From Ecdyonurus torrentis (taxonomy: Eukaryota > Arthropoda > Insecta > Ephemeroptera > Heptageniidae), in NCBI GenBank assembly GCA_949318235.1, contig CASGGR010000034.1, positions 2,371,501 through 2,435,500 on the forward strand: a stretch of DNA of 64,000 nt. The letters run 5' to 3'. The translations under genes were made by a program, and so were the position numbers. The notes beneath the pieces are model-generated. The model worked only from the letters and a program-made list of their open reading frames with translations. It was not told the origin of the DNA and searched no databases. Shown here piece after piece: positions 1-15,000 of the stretch. Each line of letters starts with the position of its first letter. Position 1 is the first letter of the stretch.

Positions 1-1085
1 ATTTTTCGCAGTTATAGAGAATCTCAGTGCTTTCTCATCGTTCTTTTTAGACTGTGAATACGATTTTTGATAATATCTCCGAAGCTAATAAAGCTACAGG
101 CTTGCGGTTTGAACTAAATGGTAGGACTAACAGACTTGCAAAGAAGAGGTTGTTACACCTTAATCGCTTCAATGCAAACGTTCGCAGTTATAGAGAATCT
201 CAGTGCTTTCTCAACGTAGTTTTCAGACTAAGAATACGATTTTTGATGATATCTTTGAAACTAATAAAGCTACAGGCATGCGGTTTGAACTGAAATGAAG
301 GACTAACAGACTTGCAAAGAAAAGATTATTACACCTTAATCGCTCCAATGCAAACTTTCGCAGGTGTAGAATATCTCAGTGCTTTCTCGTCGTACTTTTT
401 AGACTGTAAATACGATTTTTGATGATATCTCCGGCACTAATAAAGCTACAGGCTTGCGTTGTGAACTTAAATGTAGGACTAACAGACTTGCAAAGGAAAG
501 GTAATTACACCTTAATCGCTTCAATGCAAACTTTCGCAGTTATAGAGAATCTCAGCGCTTTCTCGTCGTACTTTTTAGACTGTGAATACGATTTTTGATG
601 ATATCTCCGAAACTAATAAAGCTACAGGCTTGCGGTTTGAACTAAAATGTAGGACTAACAGACTTGCAAAGAAAAGGTTATTACACCTTATTCGCTCCAA
701 TGCAAACTTTCGCAGTTATAGAGAATCTCTGTGCTTTCTCATCGTTCTTTTTAGACTGTGAATACGATTTTTGATAATTTCTCCGAAGCTAATAAAGCTA
801 CAGGCTTGCGTTGTGAACTTAAATGTAGGACTAACAGACTTGCAAAGGAAAGGTAATTACACCTTAATCGCTTCAATGCAAACTTTCGCAGTTATAGAGA
901 ATCTCAGCGCTTTCTCGTCGTACTTTTTAGACTGTGAATACGATTTTTGATGATATCTCCGAAACTAATAAAGCTACAGGCATGCGTTTTGAACTGAAAT
1001 GAAGGACTAACAGACTTGCTAAAAAAAGGTTCCTACACCTTAATCGCTCCAATGCAAACTTTCGCAGTTATAGAGAATCTCAGTG

Positions 1086-4000
1086 CTTTCTCATCGTACT
1101 TTTTAGACTTTGAATACGATTATTGATGATATCTCCAACACTATTAAAGCTAAAGGCTTGCGGTGTGAATTTAAATGTAGGAGTAACTGACTTGCAAAGA
1201 AAAGGTTATTACATCTTAATCGCTACAATGCAAACTTTCGCAGTTATAAAGAATCTCAGTGCTTACTTATCGTACTTTTTAGACTGCAAATATGATTTTG
1301 ATGATATCTCTGAAACTATTAAAGCTTCAGGCTTGTGGTTGGAACTAATATGTAGGACTAACAGACTTGCAAAGAAAAGGTTTTTACACCTTATTCGCTC
1401 CAATTCAAACTTTCGCAGTTATAGAGAATCTCAGTGATTTCTCATCGTTCTTTTTAGACTGTGAATATGATTTTTGATTATATCTCCGAAGCTAATAAAG
1501 CTACAGGCTTGCGGTTGGAACTAAAATGTAGGACAAACAGACTTGCAAAGAAAAGGTTATTACACGTTATTCGCTCCAATGCAAACTTTCGCAGTTTTAG
1601 AGAATCTCAGTGCTTTCTCATCGTTCTTTTTAGACTGTGAATACAATTTTTGATTATATCTCCGAAGCTAATAAAGCTACAGGCTTGCGGTTTGAACTTA
1701 AATTTAGGAATAACAGACTTGCAAAGAAAACGTTATTACACCTTAATAGCTCCAATGCAAACTTTCGCAGTTATAGAAAATCTCAGTGCTTTCTCGTCGT
1801 ACTTTTCAGACTGTGAATACGATTTTTGAAGATATCTCCGAAATTATTAAAGCTACAGGCTTGCGGTTTAAACTTAAATGTAGGACTAACAGACTTGCAA
1901 ATAAAAGGTTCCTACACCTTAATCGCTCCAATGCAAACTTTCGCAGTTATAGAGAATCTCAGTGTTTTCTCATTGTACTTTTTAGACTGTGAATACGATT
2001 ATTGATGATATCTCCAACACTATTTTAGCTAAAGGCTTGCAGTGTGAATTTAAATGTAGGAGTATCTGACTTGCAAAGAAAAGGTTATTACATCTTAATC
2101 GCTACAATGCAAACTATCGCAGTTATAGAGAATCTCAGTGCTTTCTCATCGTACTTTTTAGACTGCAAATATGATTTTTGATGATATCTCTGAAACTAAT
2201 AAAGCTACAGGCTTGTGGTTGGAACTAATATGTAGGACTAACAGACTTGCAAAGAAAAGGTTTTTACACCTTATTCGCTCCAATTCAAACTTTTGCAGTT
2301 ATAGAGAATCTCAGTGCTTTCTCATCGTTCTTTTTAGACTGTGAATACGATTTTTGATTATATCTCGAAAGCTAAAAAAGCTACAGGCTTGCGGTTTGAA
2401 CTAAAAAGTAGGACTAACAGACTTGCAAAGAAAACGTTATTACACCTTAATAGTTCCAATGCAAACTTTCGCAGTTATAGAAAATCTCAGTGCTTTCTCG
2501 TCGTACTTTTCCGACTGTGAATACGATTTTTGTAGATATCTCCGAAATTATTAAAGCTACAGGCTTGTGGTTTAAACTTAAATGTAGGACTAACAGACTT
2601 GCAAAGAAAAGGTTCCTACACCCTAATCGCTCCAATGCAAACTTTCGCAGTTATAGAGAATCTCAGTACTTTCTCATCGTACTTTTTAGACTGTGAATAC
2701 GATTACTGATGATATCTCCGACACTATTAAAGCTACAGGCTTGCGGTGTGAACTTAAATGTAGGAGTAACTGACTTGCAAAGAAAAGGTTTTTACATCTT
2801 AATCGCTACAATGCAAACTTTTGCAGTTATAGAGAATCTCAGTGCTTTCTCTTCGTTCTTTTTAGACTGTGAATACGATTTTTGATTATATCTCCGAAGC
2901 TAAAAAAGCTACAGGCTTGCGGTTTAAACTAAAATGTAGGACTAACAGACTTGCAAAGAAAAGGTTATTACACCTTATTCGCTCCAATGCAAACTTTCGC
3001 AGTTATAGAGAATCTCTGTGCTTTCTCATCGTTCTTTTTAGACTGTGAATACGATTTTTGATAATATCTCCGAAGCTAATAAAGCTACAGGCTTGTGGTT
3101 GGAACTAATATGTAGGACTAACAGACTTGCAAAGAAAAGGTTTTTACACCTTATTCGCTCCAATTTAAACTTTCGCAGTTATAGAGAATCTCAGTGCTTT
3201 CTCATCGTTCTTTTTAGACTGTGAATACGATTTTTGATTATATCTCCGAAGATAATACAGCTACCGGTTTGCGGTTTGAACTAAAAAGTAGGACTAACAG
3301 ACTTGCAAAGAAAACGTTATTACACCTTAATAGTTCCAATGCAAACTTTCGCAGTTATAGAAAATCTCAGTGCTTTCTCGTCGTACTTTTCAGACTGTGA
3401 ATACGATTTTTGTAGATATCTCTGAAATTATTAAAGCTACAGGCTTGCGGTTTAAACTTAAATGTAGGCCTAACAGACTTGCAAAGAAAAGGTTCCTACA
3501 CCCTAATCGCTCCAATGCAAACTTTCGCAGTTATAGAGAATCTCAGTGCTTTCTCATCGTACTTTTTAGACTGTGAATACGATTTTTGATTATATCTCCG
3601 AAGCTAAAAAAGCTACAGGCTTGCGGTTTGAACTAAAATGAAGGACTAACAGACTTGCAAAGAAAAGATTATTACACCTTAATCGCTCCAATGCAAACTT
3701 TCGCAGGTGTAGAATATCTCAGTGCTTTCTCGTCGTACTTTTTAGACTGTAAATACGATTTTTGATGATATCTCCGGCACTAATAAAGCTACAGGCTTGC
3801 GTTGTGAACTTAAATGTAGGACTAACAGACTTGCAAAGGAAAGGTAATTACACCTTAATCGCTTCAATGCAAACTTTCGCAGTTATAGAGAATCTCAGCG
3901 CTTTCTCGTCGTACTTTTTAGACTGTGAATACGATTTTTGATGATATCTCCGAAACTAATAAAGCTACAGGCTTGCGGTTTGAACTAAAATGTAGGACTA

Positions 4001-4428
4001 ACAGACTTGCAAAGAAAAGGTTATTACACCTTATTCGCTCCAATGCAAACTTTCGCAGTTATAGAGAATTTCTGTGCTTTCTCATCGTTCTTTTTAGACT
4101 GTGAATACGATTTTTGATAATTTCTCCGAAGCTAATAAAGCTACAGGCTTGCGGTTTGAACTAAATGGTAGGACTAACAGACTTGCAAAGAAAATGTTAT
4201 TACACCTTAATTGCTTCAATGCAAACGTTCGCAGTTATAGAGAAACTCAGTGCTTTCTTAACGTAGTTTTCAGACTAAGAATACGATTTTTGATGATATC
4301 TTTGAAACTAATAAAGCTACAGGCATGCGTTTTGAACTGAAATGAAGGACTAACAGACTTGCTAAAAAAAGGTTCCTACACCTTAATCGCTCCAATGCAA
4401 ACTTTCGCAGTTATAGAGAATCTCAGTG
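1086..4428 (+). repeat. 3,343-bp higher-order repeat unit, copy 1
   Basis: This 19-monomer block recurs downstream. Its first 351 bases (1,086-1,436) match 7,421-7,771 with one change noticed, and the remaining 2,992 bases match 4,429-7,420 almost base for base. Shared private variants include CGAAAGCTAAAAAAGC near 2,365 and 5,357, and AATACAGCTACCGG near 3,254 and 6,246. Part of 1-1,085 also matches 3,343 bases downstream (for example the rare GCAGGTGTAGAATATC at 360 and 3,703), so an earlier partial unit precedes this one. Confidence 0.9.
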
Positions 4429-7420
4429 ATTTCTCATCGTTCTTTTTAGACTGTGAATATGATTTTTGATTATATCTCCGAAGCTAATAAAGCTACAGGC
4501 TTGCGGTTGGAACTAAAATGTAGGACAAACAGACTTGCAAAGAAAAGGTTATTACACGTTATTCGCTCCAATGCAAACTTTCGCAGTTTTAGAGAATCTC
4601 AGTGCTTTCTCATCGTTCTTTTTAGACTGTGAATACAATTTTTGATTATATCTCCGAAGCTAATAAAGCTACAGGCTTGCGGTTTGAACTTAAATTTAGG
4701 AATAACAGACTTGCAAAGAAAACGTTATTACACCTTAATAGCTCCAATGCAAACTTTCGCAGTTATAGAAAATCTCAGTGCTTTCTCGTCGTACTTTTCA
4801 GACTGTGAATACGATTTTTGAAGATATCTCCGAAATTATTAAAGCTACAGGCTTGCGGTTTAAACTTAAATGTAGGACTAACAGACTTGCAAATAAAAGG
4901 TTCCTACACCTTAATCGCTCCAATGCAAACTTTCGCAGTTATAGAGAATCTCAGTGTTTTCTCATTGTACTTTTTAGACTGTGAATACGATTATTGATGA
5001 TATCTCCAACACTATTTTAGCTAAAGGCTTGCAGTGTGAATTTAAATGTAGGAGTATCTGACTTGCAAAGAAAAGGTTATTACATCTTAATCGCTACAAT
5101 GCAAACTATCGCAGTTATAGAGAATCTCAGTGCTTTCTCATCGTACTTTTTAGACTGCAAATATGATTTTTGATGATATCTCTGAAACTAATAAAGCTAC
5201 AGGCTTGTGGTTGGAACTAATATGTAGGACTAACAGACTTGCAAAGAAAAGGTTTTTACACCTTATTCGCTCCAATTCAAACTTTTGCAGTTATAGAGAA
5301 TCTCAGTGCTTTCTCATCGTTCTTTTTAGACTGTGAATACGATTTTTGATTATATCTCGAAAGCTAAAAAAGCTACAGGCTTGCGGTTTGAACTAAAAAG
5401 TAGGACTAACAGACTTGCAAAGAAAACGTTATTACACCTTAATAGTTCCAATGCAAACTTTCGCAGTTATAGAAAATCTCAGTGCTTTCTCGTCGTACTT
5501 TTCCGACTGTGAATACGATTTTTGTAGATATCTCCGAAATTATTAAAGCTACAGGCTTGTGGTTTAAACTTAAATGTAGGACTAACAGACTTGCAAAGAA
5601 AAGGTTCCTACACCCTAATCGCTCCAATGCAAACTTTCGCAGTTATAGAGAATCTCAGTACTTTCTCATCGTACTTTTTAGACTGTGAATACGATTACTG
5701 ATGATATCTCCGACACTATTAAAGCTACAGGCTTGCGGTGTGAACTTAAATGTAGGAGTAACTGACTTGCAAAGAAAAGGTTTTTACATCTTAATCGCTA
5801 CAATGCAAACTTTTGCAGTTATAGAGAATCTCAGTGCTTTCTCTTCGTTCTTTTTAGACTGTGAATACGATTTTTGATTATATCTCCGAAGCTAAAAAAG
5901 CTACAGGCTTGCGGTTTAAACTAAAATGTAGGACTAACAGACTTGCAAAGAAAAGGTTATTACACCTTATTCGCTCCAATGCAAACTTTCGCAGTTATAG
6001 AGAATCTCTGTGCTTTCTCATCGTTCTTTTTAGACTGTGAATACGATTTTTGATAATATCTCCGAAGCTAATAAAGCTACAGGCTTGTGGTTGGAACTAA
6101 TATGTAGGACTAACAGACTTGCAAAGAAAAGGTTTTTACACCTTATTCGCTCCAATTTAAACTTTCGCAGTTATAGAGAATCTCAGTGCTTTCTCATCGT
6201 TCTTTTTAGACTGTGAATACGATTTTTGATTATATCTCCGAAGATAATACAGCTACCGGTTTGCGGTTTGAACTAAAAAGTAGGACTAACAGACTTGCAA
6301 AGAAAACGTTATTACACCTTAATAGTTCCAATGCAAACTTTCGCAGTTATAGAAAATCTCAGTGCTTTCTCGTCGTACTTTTCAGACTGTGAATACGATT
6401 TTTGTAGATATCTCTGAAATTATTAAAGCTACAGGCTTGCGGTTTAAACTTAAATGTAGGCCTAACAGACTTGCAAAGAAAAGGTTCCTACACCCTAATC
6501 GCTCCAATGCAAACTTTCGCAGTTATAGAGAATCTCAGTGCTTTCTCATCGTACTTTTTAGACTGTGAATACGATTTTTGATTATATCTCCGAAGCTAAA
6601 AAAGCTACAGGCTTGCGGTTTGAACTAAAATGAAGGACTAACAGACTTGCAAAGAAAAGATTATTACACCTTAATCGCTCCAATGCAAACTTTCGCAGGT
6701 GTAGAATATCTCAGTGCTTTCTCGTCGTACTTTTTAGACTGTAAATACGATTTTTGATGATATCTCCGGCACTAATAAAGCTACAGGCTTGCGTTGTGAA
6801 CTTAAATGTAGGACTAACAGACTTGCAAAGGAAAGGTAATTACACCTTAATCGCTTCAATGCAAACTTTCGCAGTTATAGAGAATCTCAGCGCTTTCTCG
6901 TCGTACTTTTTAGACTGTGAATACGATTTTTGATGATATCTCCGAAACTAATAAAGCTACAGGCTTGCGGTTTGAACTAAAATGTAGGACTAACAGACTT
7001 GCAAAGAAAAGGTTATTACACCTTATTCGCTCCAATGCAAACTTTCGCAGTTATAGAGAATTTCTGTGCTTTCTCATCGTTCTTTTTAGACTGTGAATAC
7101 GATTTTTGATAATTTCTCCGAAGCTAATAAAGCTACAGGCTTGCGGTTTGAACTAAATGGTAGGACTAACAGACTTGCAAAGAAAATGTTATTACACCTT
7201 AATTGCTTCAATGCAAACGTTCGCAGTTATAGAGAAACTCAGTGCTTTCTTAACGTAGTTTTCAGACTAAGAATACGATTTTTGATGATATCTTTGAAAC
7301 TAATAAAGCTACAGGCATGCGTTTTGAACTGAAATGAAGGACTAACAGACTTGCTAAAAAAAGGTTCCTACACCTTAATCGCTCCAATGCAAACTTTCGC
7401 AGTTATAGAGAATCTCAGTG
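4429..7420 (+). repeat. 2,992-bp higher-order repeat unit, copy 2 (two monomers shorter)
   Basis: This block is a near-identical copy of 1,437-4,428 at an exact offset of 2,992 bases (17 x 176). It lacks the two monomers (351 bases) found at 1,086-1,436 and 7,421-7,771. The join lies just after CTCAGTG, where a G-ATTTCTC variant follows instead of G-CTTTCTC. The join keeps the monomer register, as expected from unequal crossing-over or gene conversion between aligned monomers. Confidence 0.9.
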
Positions 7421-8361
7421 CTTTCTCATCGTACTTTTTAGACTTTGAATACGATTATTGATGATATCTCCAACACTATTAAAGCTAAAGGCTTGCGGTG
7501 TGAATTTAAATGTAGGAGTAACTGACTTGCAAAGAAAAGGTTATTACATCTTATTCGCTACAATGCAAACTTTCGCAGTTATAAAGAATCTCAGTGCTTA
7601 CTTATCGTACTTTTTAGACTGCAAATATGATTTTGATGATATCTCTGAAACTATTAAAGCTTCAGGCTTGTGGTTGGAACTAATATGTAGGACTAACAGA
7701 CTTGCAAAGAAAAGGTTTTTACACCTTATTCGCTCCAATTCAAACTTTCGCAGTTATAGAGAATCTCAGTGATTTCTCATCGTTCTTTTTAGACTGTGAA
7801 TATGATTTTTGATTATATCTCCGAAGCTAATAAAGCTACAGGCTTGCGGTTGGAACTAAAATGTAGGACAAACAGACTTGCAAAGAAAAGGTTATTACAC
7901 GTTATTCGCTCCAATGCAAACTTTCGCAGTTTTAGAGAATCTCAGTGCTTTCTCATCGTTCTTTTTAGACTGTGAATACAATTTTTGATTATATCTCCGA
8001 AGCTAATAAAGCTACAGGCTTGCGGTTTGAACTTAAATTTAGGAATAACAGACTTGCAAAGAAAACGTTATTACACCTTAATAGCTCCAATGCAAACTTT
8101 CGCAGTTATAGAAAATCTCAGTGCTTTCTCGTCGTACTTTTCAGACTGTGAATACGATTTTTGAAGATATCTCCGAAATTATTAAAGCTACAGGCTTGCG
8201 GTTTAAACTTAAATGTAGGACTAACAGACTTGCAAATAAAAGGTTCCTACACCTTAATCGCTCCAATGCAAACTTTCGCAGTTATAGAGAATCTCAGTGT
8301 TTTCTCATTGTACTTTTTAGACTGTGAATACGATTATTGATGATATCTCCAACACTATTTT
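7421..8361 (+). repeat. Partial third copy of the 3,343-bp unit
   Basis: The sequence repeats 1,086 onward at offset 6,335, including the two-monomer segment missing from copy 2. It follows the unit to about 8,360, where GCTTGCGGTGTG replaces the GCTTGCAGTGTG of the other copies and similarity drops to the general level between monomers. Confidence 0.82.
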
Positions 8362-8375
8362 AGCTAAAGGCTTGC

Positions 8376-9079
8376 GGTGTGAATTTAAATGTAGGAGTAA
8401 CTGACTTGCAAAGAAAAGGTTATTACACCTTAATCGCTACAATGCAAACTTTCGCAGTTATAGAGAATCTCAGTGCTTTCTCATCGTACTTTTTAGACTG
8501 CAAATATGATTTTTGATGATATCCCTGAAACTAATAAAGCTACAGGCTTGCGGTTGGAACTAAAATGTAGGACTAACAGACTTGCAAAGAAAAGGTTATT
8601 ACACCTTATTCGCTCCAATGCAAACTTTCGCAGTTATAGGGAATCTCAGTGCTTTCTCATCATTCTTTTTAGACTGTGAATACGATTTTTGAATATATCT
8701 CCGAAGCTAAAAAAGCTACAGGCTTGCGGTGTGAACTTAAATGTAGGAGTAACTGACTTGCATAGAAAAGGTTATTACATCTTAATCGCTACAATGCAAA
8801 CTTTCGCAGTTATAGAGAATCTCAGTGCTTTCTCATCGTACTTTTTAGACTGCAAATATGATTTTTGATGATATCCCTGAAACTAATAAAGCTACAGGCT
8901 TGCGGTTGGAACTAAAATGTAGGACTAACAGTCTTGCAAAGAAAAGGTTATTACACCTTATTCGCTCCAATGCAAACTTTCGCAGTTATAGGGAATCTCA
9001 GTGCTTTCTCATCGTTCTTTTTAGACTGTGAATACGATTTTTGAATATATCTCCGAAGCTAAAAAAGCTACAGGCTTGC
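8376..9079 (+). repeat. 352-bp dimer tandem duplication
   Basis: Two adjacent 352-base dimers share rare variants at exactly 352-base spacing: GATATCCCTGAAAC near 8,520 and 8,872, and TTGAATATATCTCC near 8,690 and 9,042. Only a few substitutions separate the copies. The downstream stretch to about 15.1 kb is a mosaic of monomer types without a long exact unit that I could define. Confidence 0.75.
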
Positions 9080-12000
9080 GGTTTGAACTAAAATTTAGGA
9101 ATAACAGACTTGCAAAGAAAACGTGATTACACCTTAATAGCTCCAATGCAAACTTTCGCAGTTATAGAGAATCTCTGTGCTTTCTCATCGTTCTTTAAGT
9201 ACTGTGAATACGATTTTTGATAATATCTCCGAAGCTAATAAAGCTACAGGCTTGCGGTTTGAACTAAATGGTAGGACTAACAGACTTGCAAAGAAAACGT
9301 TATAACACCTTAATCGCTTCAATGCAAACGTTTGCAGTTATACAGAAACTCAGTGCTTTCTCAACGTAGTTTTCAGAATAAGAATACGATTTTTGATGAT
9401 ATCTTTGAAACTAATAAAGCTACAGGCATGCGGTTTGAACTGAAATGAAGGACTAACAGACTTGCAAAGAAAAAGTAATTACACCTTAATCGCTTCAATG
9501 CAAACTTTCGCAGGTATAGAATATCTCAGTGCTTTCTCGTCGTAATTTTTAGACTACGAATAAGATTTTTGATGATATCTCCGAAACTAATAGAGCTACA
9601 GGATTGCGGTTTGAACTAAAATATAGGACTTACAGAATTGCAAAGAAATTGTTATTACACTTGAATCGCTGCATTGCAAACTTTCGCAGTTATTAGAGAA
9701 TCTCAGTGCTTTCTCATCGTAGTTTTTAGACTGTGAATACGATTATTGATGATATCTCCAACACTATTTTAGCTAAAGGCTTGCGGTGTGAATTTAAATG
9801 TAGGAATAACAGACTTGCAAAGAAAACGTGATTACACCTTAATAGCTCCAATGCAAACTTTCGCAGTTATAGAAAATCTCAGTGCTTTCTCGTCGTACTT
9901 TTCAGACTGTGAATACGATTTTTGAAGATATCTCCGAAATTATTAAAGCTACAGGCTTGCGGTTTAAACTTAAATGTAGGACTAACAGACTTGCAAAGAA
10001 AAGCTTCCTACACCTTAATCGCTCCAATGCAAACTTTCGCAGTTATAGAGAATCTCAGTGCTTTCTCATCGTACTTTTTAGACTGTGAATACGATTATTG
10101 ATGATATCTCTAACACCATTAAAGCTAAAGGCTTGCGGTGTGAATTTAAATGTAAGAGTAACTGACTTGCAAAGAAAAGGTTATTACATCTTAATCGCTA
10201 CAATGCAAACTTTCGCAGTTATAGAGAATCTCAGTGCTTTCTCATCGTACTTTTTAGACTGCAAATATGATTTTTGATGATATCTCTGAAACTAATAAAG
10301 CTACAGGCTTGTGGTTGGAACTAATATGTAGGATTAACAGACTTGCAAAGAAAAGGTTTTTACACCTTATTCGCTCCAATTCAAACTTTCGCAGTTATAG
10401 AGAATCTCAGTGCTTTCTCATCGTTCTTTTTAGACTGTGAATACGATTTTTGATTATATCTCCGAAGCTAATAAAGCTACAGGCTTGCGGTTGGAACTAA
10501 AATGTAGGACAAACAGATTTGCAAAGAAAAGGTTATTACACCTTATTCGCTCCAATGCAAACTTTCGCAGTTTTAGAGAATCTCAGTGCTTTTTCATCGT
10601 TCTTTTTAGACTGTGAATACGATTTTTGATTATATCTCCGAAGCTAATAAAGCTACAGGCTTGCGGTTTGAACTAAAATTTAGGAATAACAGACTTGCAA
10701 AGAAAACGTGATTACACCTTAATAGCTCAAATGCAAACTTTCGCAGTTATAGAAAATCTCAGTGCTTTCTCGTCGTACTTTTCAGACTGTGAATACGATT
10801 TTTGAAGATATCTCCGAAATTATTAAAGCTACAGGCTTGCGGTTTAAACTTAAATGTAGGACTAACAGACTTGCAAAGAAAAGGTTCCTACACCTTAATC
10901 GCTCCAATGCAAACTTTCGCACTTATAGAGAATCTCAGTGCTTTCTCATCGTACTTTTTAGACTGTGAATACGATTATTGATGATATCTCCAACACTATT
11001 AAAGCTAAAGGCTTGCGGTGTGAATTTAAATGTAGGAGTAACTGACTTGCAAAGAAAAGGTTATTACATCTTAATCGCTACAATGCAAACTTTCGCAGTT
11101 ATAGAGAATCTCAGTGCTTTCTCATCGTACTTTTAAGACTGCAAATATGATTTTTGATGATATCTCTGAAACTAATAAAGCTACAGGCTTGTGGTTGGAA
11201 CTAATATGTAGGACTAACAGACTTGCAAAGAAAAGGTTATTACACCTTATTCGCTCCAATGCAAACTTTCGCAGTTATAGGGAATCTCAGTGCTTTCTCA
11301 TCGTTTCTTTTTAGACTGTGAATACGATTTTTGATTATATCTCCGAAGCTAAAAAAGCTACAGGCTTGCGGTTTGTACTAAAATGTAGGACTAACAGACT
11401 TGCAAAAAAAAGGTTATTACACCTTGTTTGCTCCAATGCAAACTTTCGCAGTTATAGAGAATCTCTGTGCTTTCTCATCGTTCCTTTAAGAATGTGAATA
11501 CGATTTTTGATAATATCTCCGAAGCTAATAAAGCTACAGGCTTGCGGTTTGAACTAAATGGTAGGACTAACAGACTTGCAAAGAAAATGTTATTACACTT
11601 TAATCGCTTCAATGCAAACGTTCGCAGTTATAGAGAAACTCAGTGCTTTTTCAACGTAGTTTTCAGAATAAGAATACGATTTTTGATGATATTTTTGAAA
11701 CTAATAAAGCTACAGGATTGCGGTTTGAACTAAAATATAGGACTTACAGAATTGCAAAGAAATTGTTATTACACCTGAATCGCTGCATTGCAAACTTTCG
11801 CAGTTATTAGAGAATCTCAGTGCTTTCTCATCGTAGTTTTTAGACTGTGAATACGACTATTGATGATATCTCCAACACTATTAAAGCTAAAGGCTTGCGG
11901 TGTGAATTTAAATGTAGGAGTAACTGACTTGCAAAGAAAAGGTTATTACATCTTAATCGCTACAATGCAAACTTTCGCAGTTATAGAGAATCTAAGTGCT

Positions 12001-15000
12001 TTCTCATCGTACTTTTTAGACTGCAAATATGATTTTTGTAGATATCTCTGAAACTAATAAAGCTACAGGCTAGTGGTTGGAACTAATATGTAGGACTAAC
12101 AGACTTGCAAAGAAAAGGTTATTACACCTTATTCGCTCCAATGCAAACTTTCGCAGTTTTAGAGAATCTCAGTGCTTTCTCATCGTTCTTTTTAGACTGT
12201 GAATACGATTTTTGATTATATCTCCGAAGCTAATAAAGCTACAGGCTTGCGGTTTGAACTAAAATTTAGGAATAACAGACTTGCAAAGAAAACGTGATTA
12301 CACCTTAATAGCTCCAATGCAAACTTTCGCAGTTATAGAAAATCTCAGTGCTTTCTCGTCGTACTTTTCAGACTGTGAATACGATTTTTGAAGATATCTC
12401 CGAAATTATTAAAGCTACAGGCTTGCGGTTTAAACTTAAATGTAGGACTAACAGACTTGCAAAGAAAAGGTTCCTACACCTTAATCGCTCCAATGCAAAC
12501 TTTCGCAGTTATAGAGAATCTCAGTGCTTTCTCATCGTACTTTTTAGACTGTGAATACGATTATTGATGATATCTTCAACACCATTAAAGCTAAAGGCTT
12601 GCGGTGTGAATTTAAATGTAAGAGTAACTGACTTGCAAAGAAAAGGTTATTACATCTTAATCGCTACAATGCAAACTTTCGCTGTTATAGAGAATCTCAG
12701 TGCTTTCTCATCGTTCTTTTTAGACTGTGAATACGATTTTTGATTATATCTCCGAAGCTAATAAAGCTACAGGCTTGCGGTTGGAACTAAAATGTAGGAC
12801 AAACAGACTTGCAAAGAAAAGGTTATTACACCTTATTCGCTCCAATGCAAACTTTCGCAGTTTTAGAGAATCTCAGTGCTTTTTCATCGTTCTTTTTACA
12901 CTGTGAATACGATTTTTGATTATATCTCCGAAGCTAATAAAGCTACAGGCTTGCGGTTTGAACTAAAATTTAGGAATAACAGACTTTCAAAGAAAACGTG
13001 ATTACACCTTAATAGCTCAAATGCAAACTTTCGCAGTTATAGAAAATCTCAGTGCTTTCTCGTCGTACTTTTCAGACTGTGAATACGATTTTTGAAGATA
13101 TCTCCGAAATTATTAAAGCTACAGGCTTGCGGTTTAAACTTAAATGTAGGACTAACAGACTTGCAAAGAAAAGGTTATTACACCTTATTCGCTCCAATGC
13201 AAACTTTCGCAGTTATAGGGAATCTCAGTGCTTTCTCATCGTTCTTTTTAGACTGTGAATACGATTTTTGATTATATCTCCGAAGCTAAAAAAGCTACAG
13301 GCTTGCGGTTTGTACTAAAATGTAGGACTAACAGACTTGCAAAGAAAAGGTTATGACACCTTGTTTGCTCCAATGCAAACTTTCGCAGTTATAGAGAATC
13401 TCTGTGCTTTCTCATCGTTCTTTTAAGACTGTGAATACGATTTTTGATAATATCTCCGAAGCTAATAAAGCTACAGGCTTGCGGTTTGAACTAAATGGTA
13501 GGACTAACAGACTTGCAAAGAAAACGTTATTACACCTTAATCGCTTCAATGCAAACGTTCGCAGTTATCGAGAAACTCAGTGCTTTCTCAACGTAGTTTT
13601 CAGAATAAGATTACGATTTTTGATGATATCTTTGAAACTAATAAAGCTACAGGCATGCATTTTGAACTGAAATGAAGGACTAACAGACTTGCAAAGAAAA
13701 GGTTATTACACCTTAATCGCTTCAATGCAAACTTTCGCAGGTATAGAATATCTCAGTGCTTTCTCGTCGTAATTTTTAGACTACGAATAAGATTTTTGAT
13801 GATATCTCCGAAACTAATAAAGCTACAGGCTTGCGGTTTGAACTAAAATATAGGACTAACAGACTTGCAAAGAAATTGTTATTACACCTGAATCGCTGCA
13901 TTGCAAACTTTCGCAGTTATTAGAGAATCTCAGTGCTTTCTCATCGTAGTTTTTAGACTGTGAATACGATTATTGATGATATCTCCAACACTATTAAAGC
14001 TAAAGGCTTGCGGTGTGAATTTAAATGTAGGAGTAACTGACTTGCAAAGAAAAGGTTATTACATCTTAATCGCTACCATGCAAACTTTCGCAGTTATAGA
14101 GAATCTCAGTGCTTTCTCATCGTACTTTTTAGACTGCAAATATGATTTTTGTAGATATCTCTGAAACTAATAAAGCTACAGGCTTGTGGTTGGAACTAAT
14201 ATGTAGGACTAACAGACTTGCAAAGAAAAGGTTATTACACCTTATTCGCTCCAATGCAAACTTTCGCAGTTTTAGAGAATCTCAGTGCTTTCTCATCGTT
14301 CTTTTTAGACTGTGAATACGATTTTTTAAGATATCTCCGAAATTATTAAAGCTACAGGCTTGCGGTTTGAACTTAAATATAGGACTAACAGACTTGCAAA
14401 GAAAAGGTTATTACACCTTAATCGCTCCAATGCAAACTTTCGCAGTTATAGAGAATCTCAGTGCTTTCTCATCGTACTTTTTAGACTGTGAATACGATTA
14501 TTAATGATATCTCCAACACTATTAAAGCTAAAGGCTTGCGGTGTGAATTTAAATGTAGGAGTAACTGACTTGCAAAGAAAAGGTTATTACATCTTAATCG
14601 CTACAATGCAAACTTTCGCAGTTATAGAGAATCTCAGTGCTTTCTCATCGTACTTTTTAGACTGCAAATATGATTTTTGATGATATCTCTGAAACTAATA
14701 AAGCTACAGGCTTGTGGTTGGAACTAATATGTAGGACTAACAGACTTGCAAAGAAAAGGTTTTTACACCTTATTCGCTCCAATTCAAACTTTCGCAGTTA
14801 TAGAGAATCTCAGTGCTTTCTCATCGTTCTTTTTAGACTGTGAATACGATTTTTGATTATATCTCCGAAGCTAATAAAGCTACAGGCTTGCGGTTGGAAC
14901 TAAAATGTAGGACAAACAGACTTGCAAAGAAAAGGTTATTACACCTTATTCGCTCCAATGCAAACTTTCGCAGTTTTAGAGAATCTCAGTGAATTTTCAT

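Noticed and set aside
1786..1992. Dozens of 60-104-residue open frames with similar products across the array
   Set aside because: They recur with the 176-bp repeat, many start at non-ATG codons, and 176 is not a multiple of three, so frames break in each following monomer. They are repeat by-products.
2447..2635. Minus-strand 62-64-codon frames in the satellite (also 5,439 and 48,851)
   Set aside because: They are antisense shadows of satellite monomers, with no protein family resemblance.
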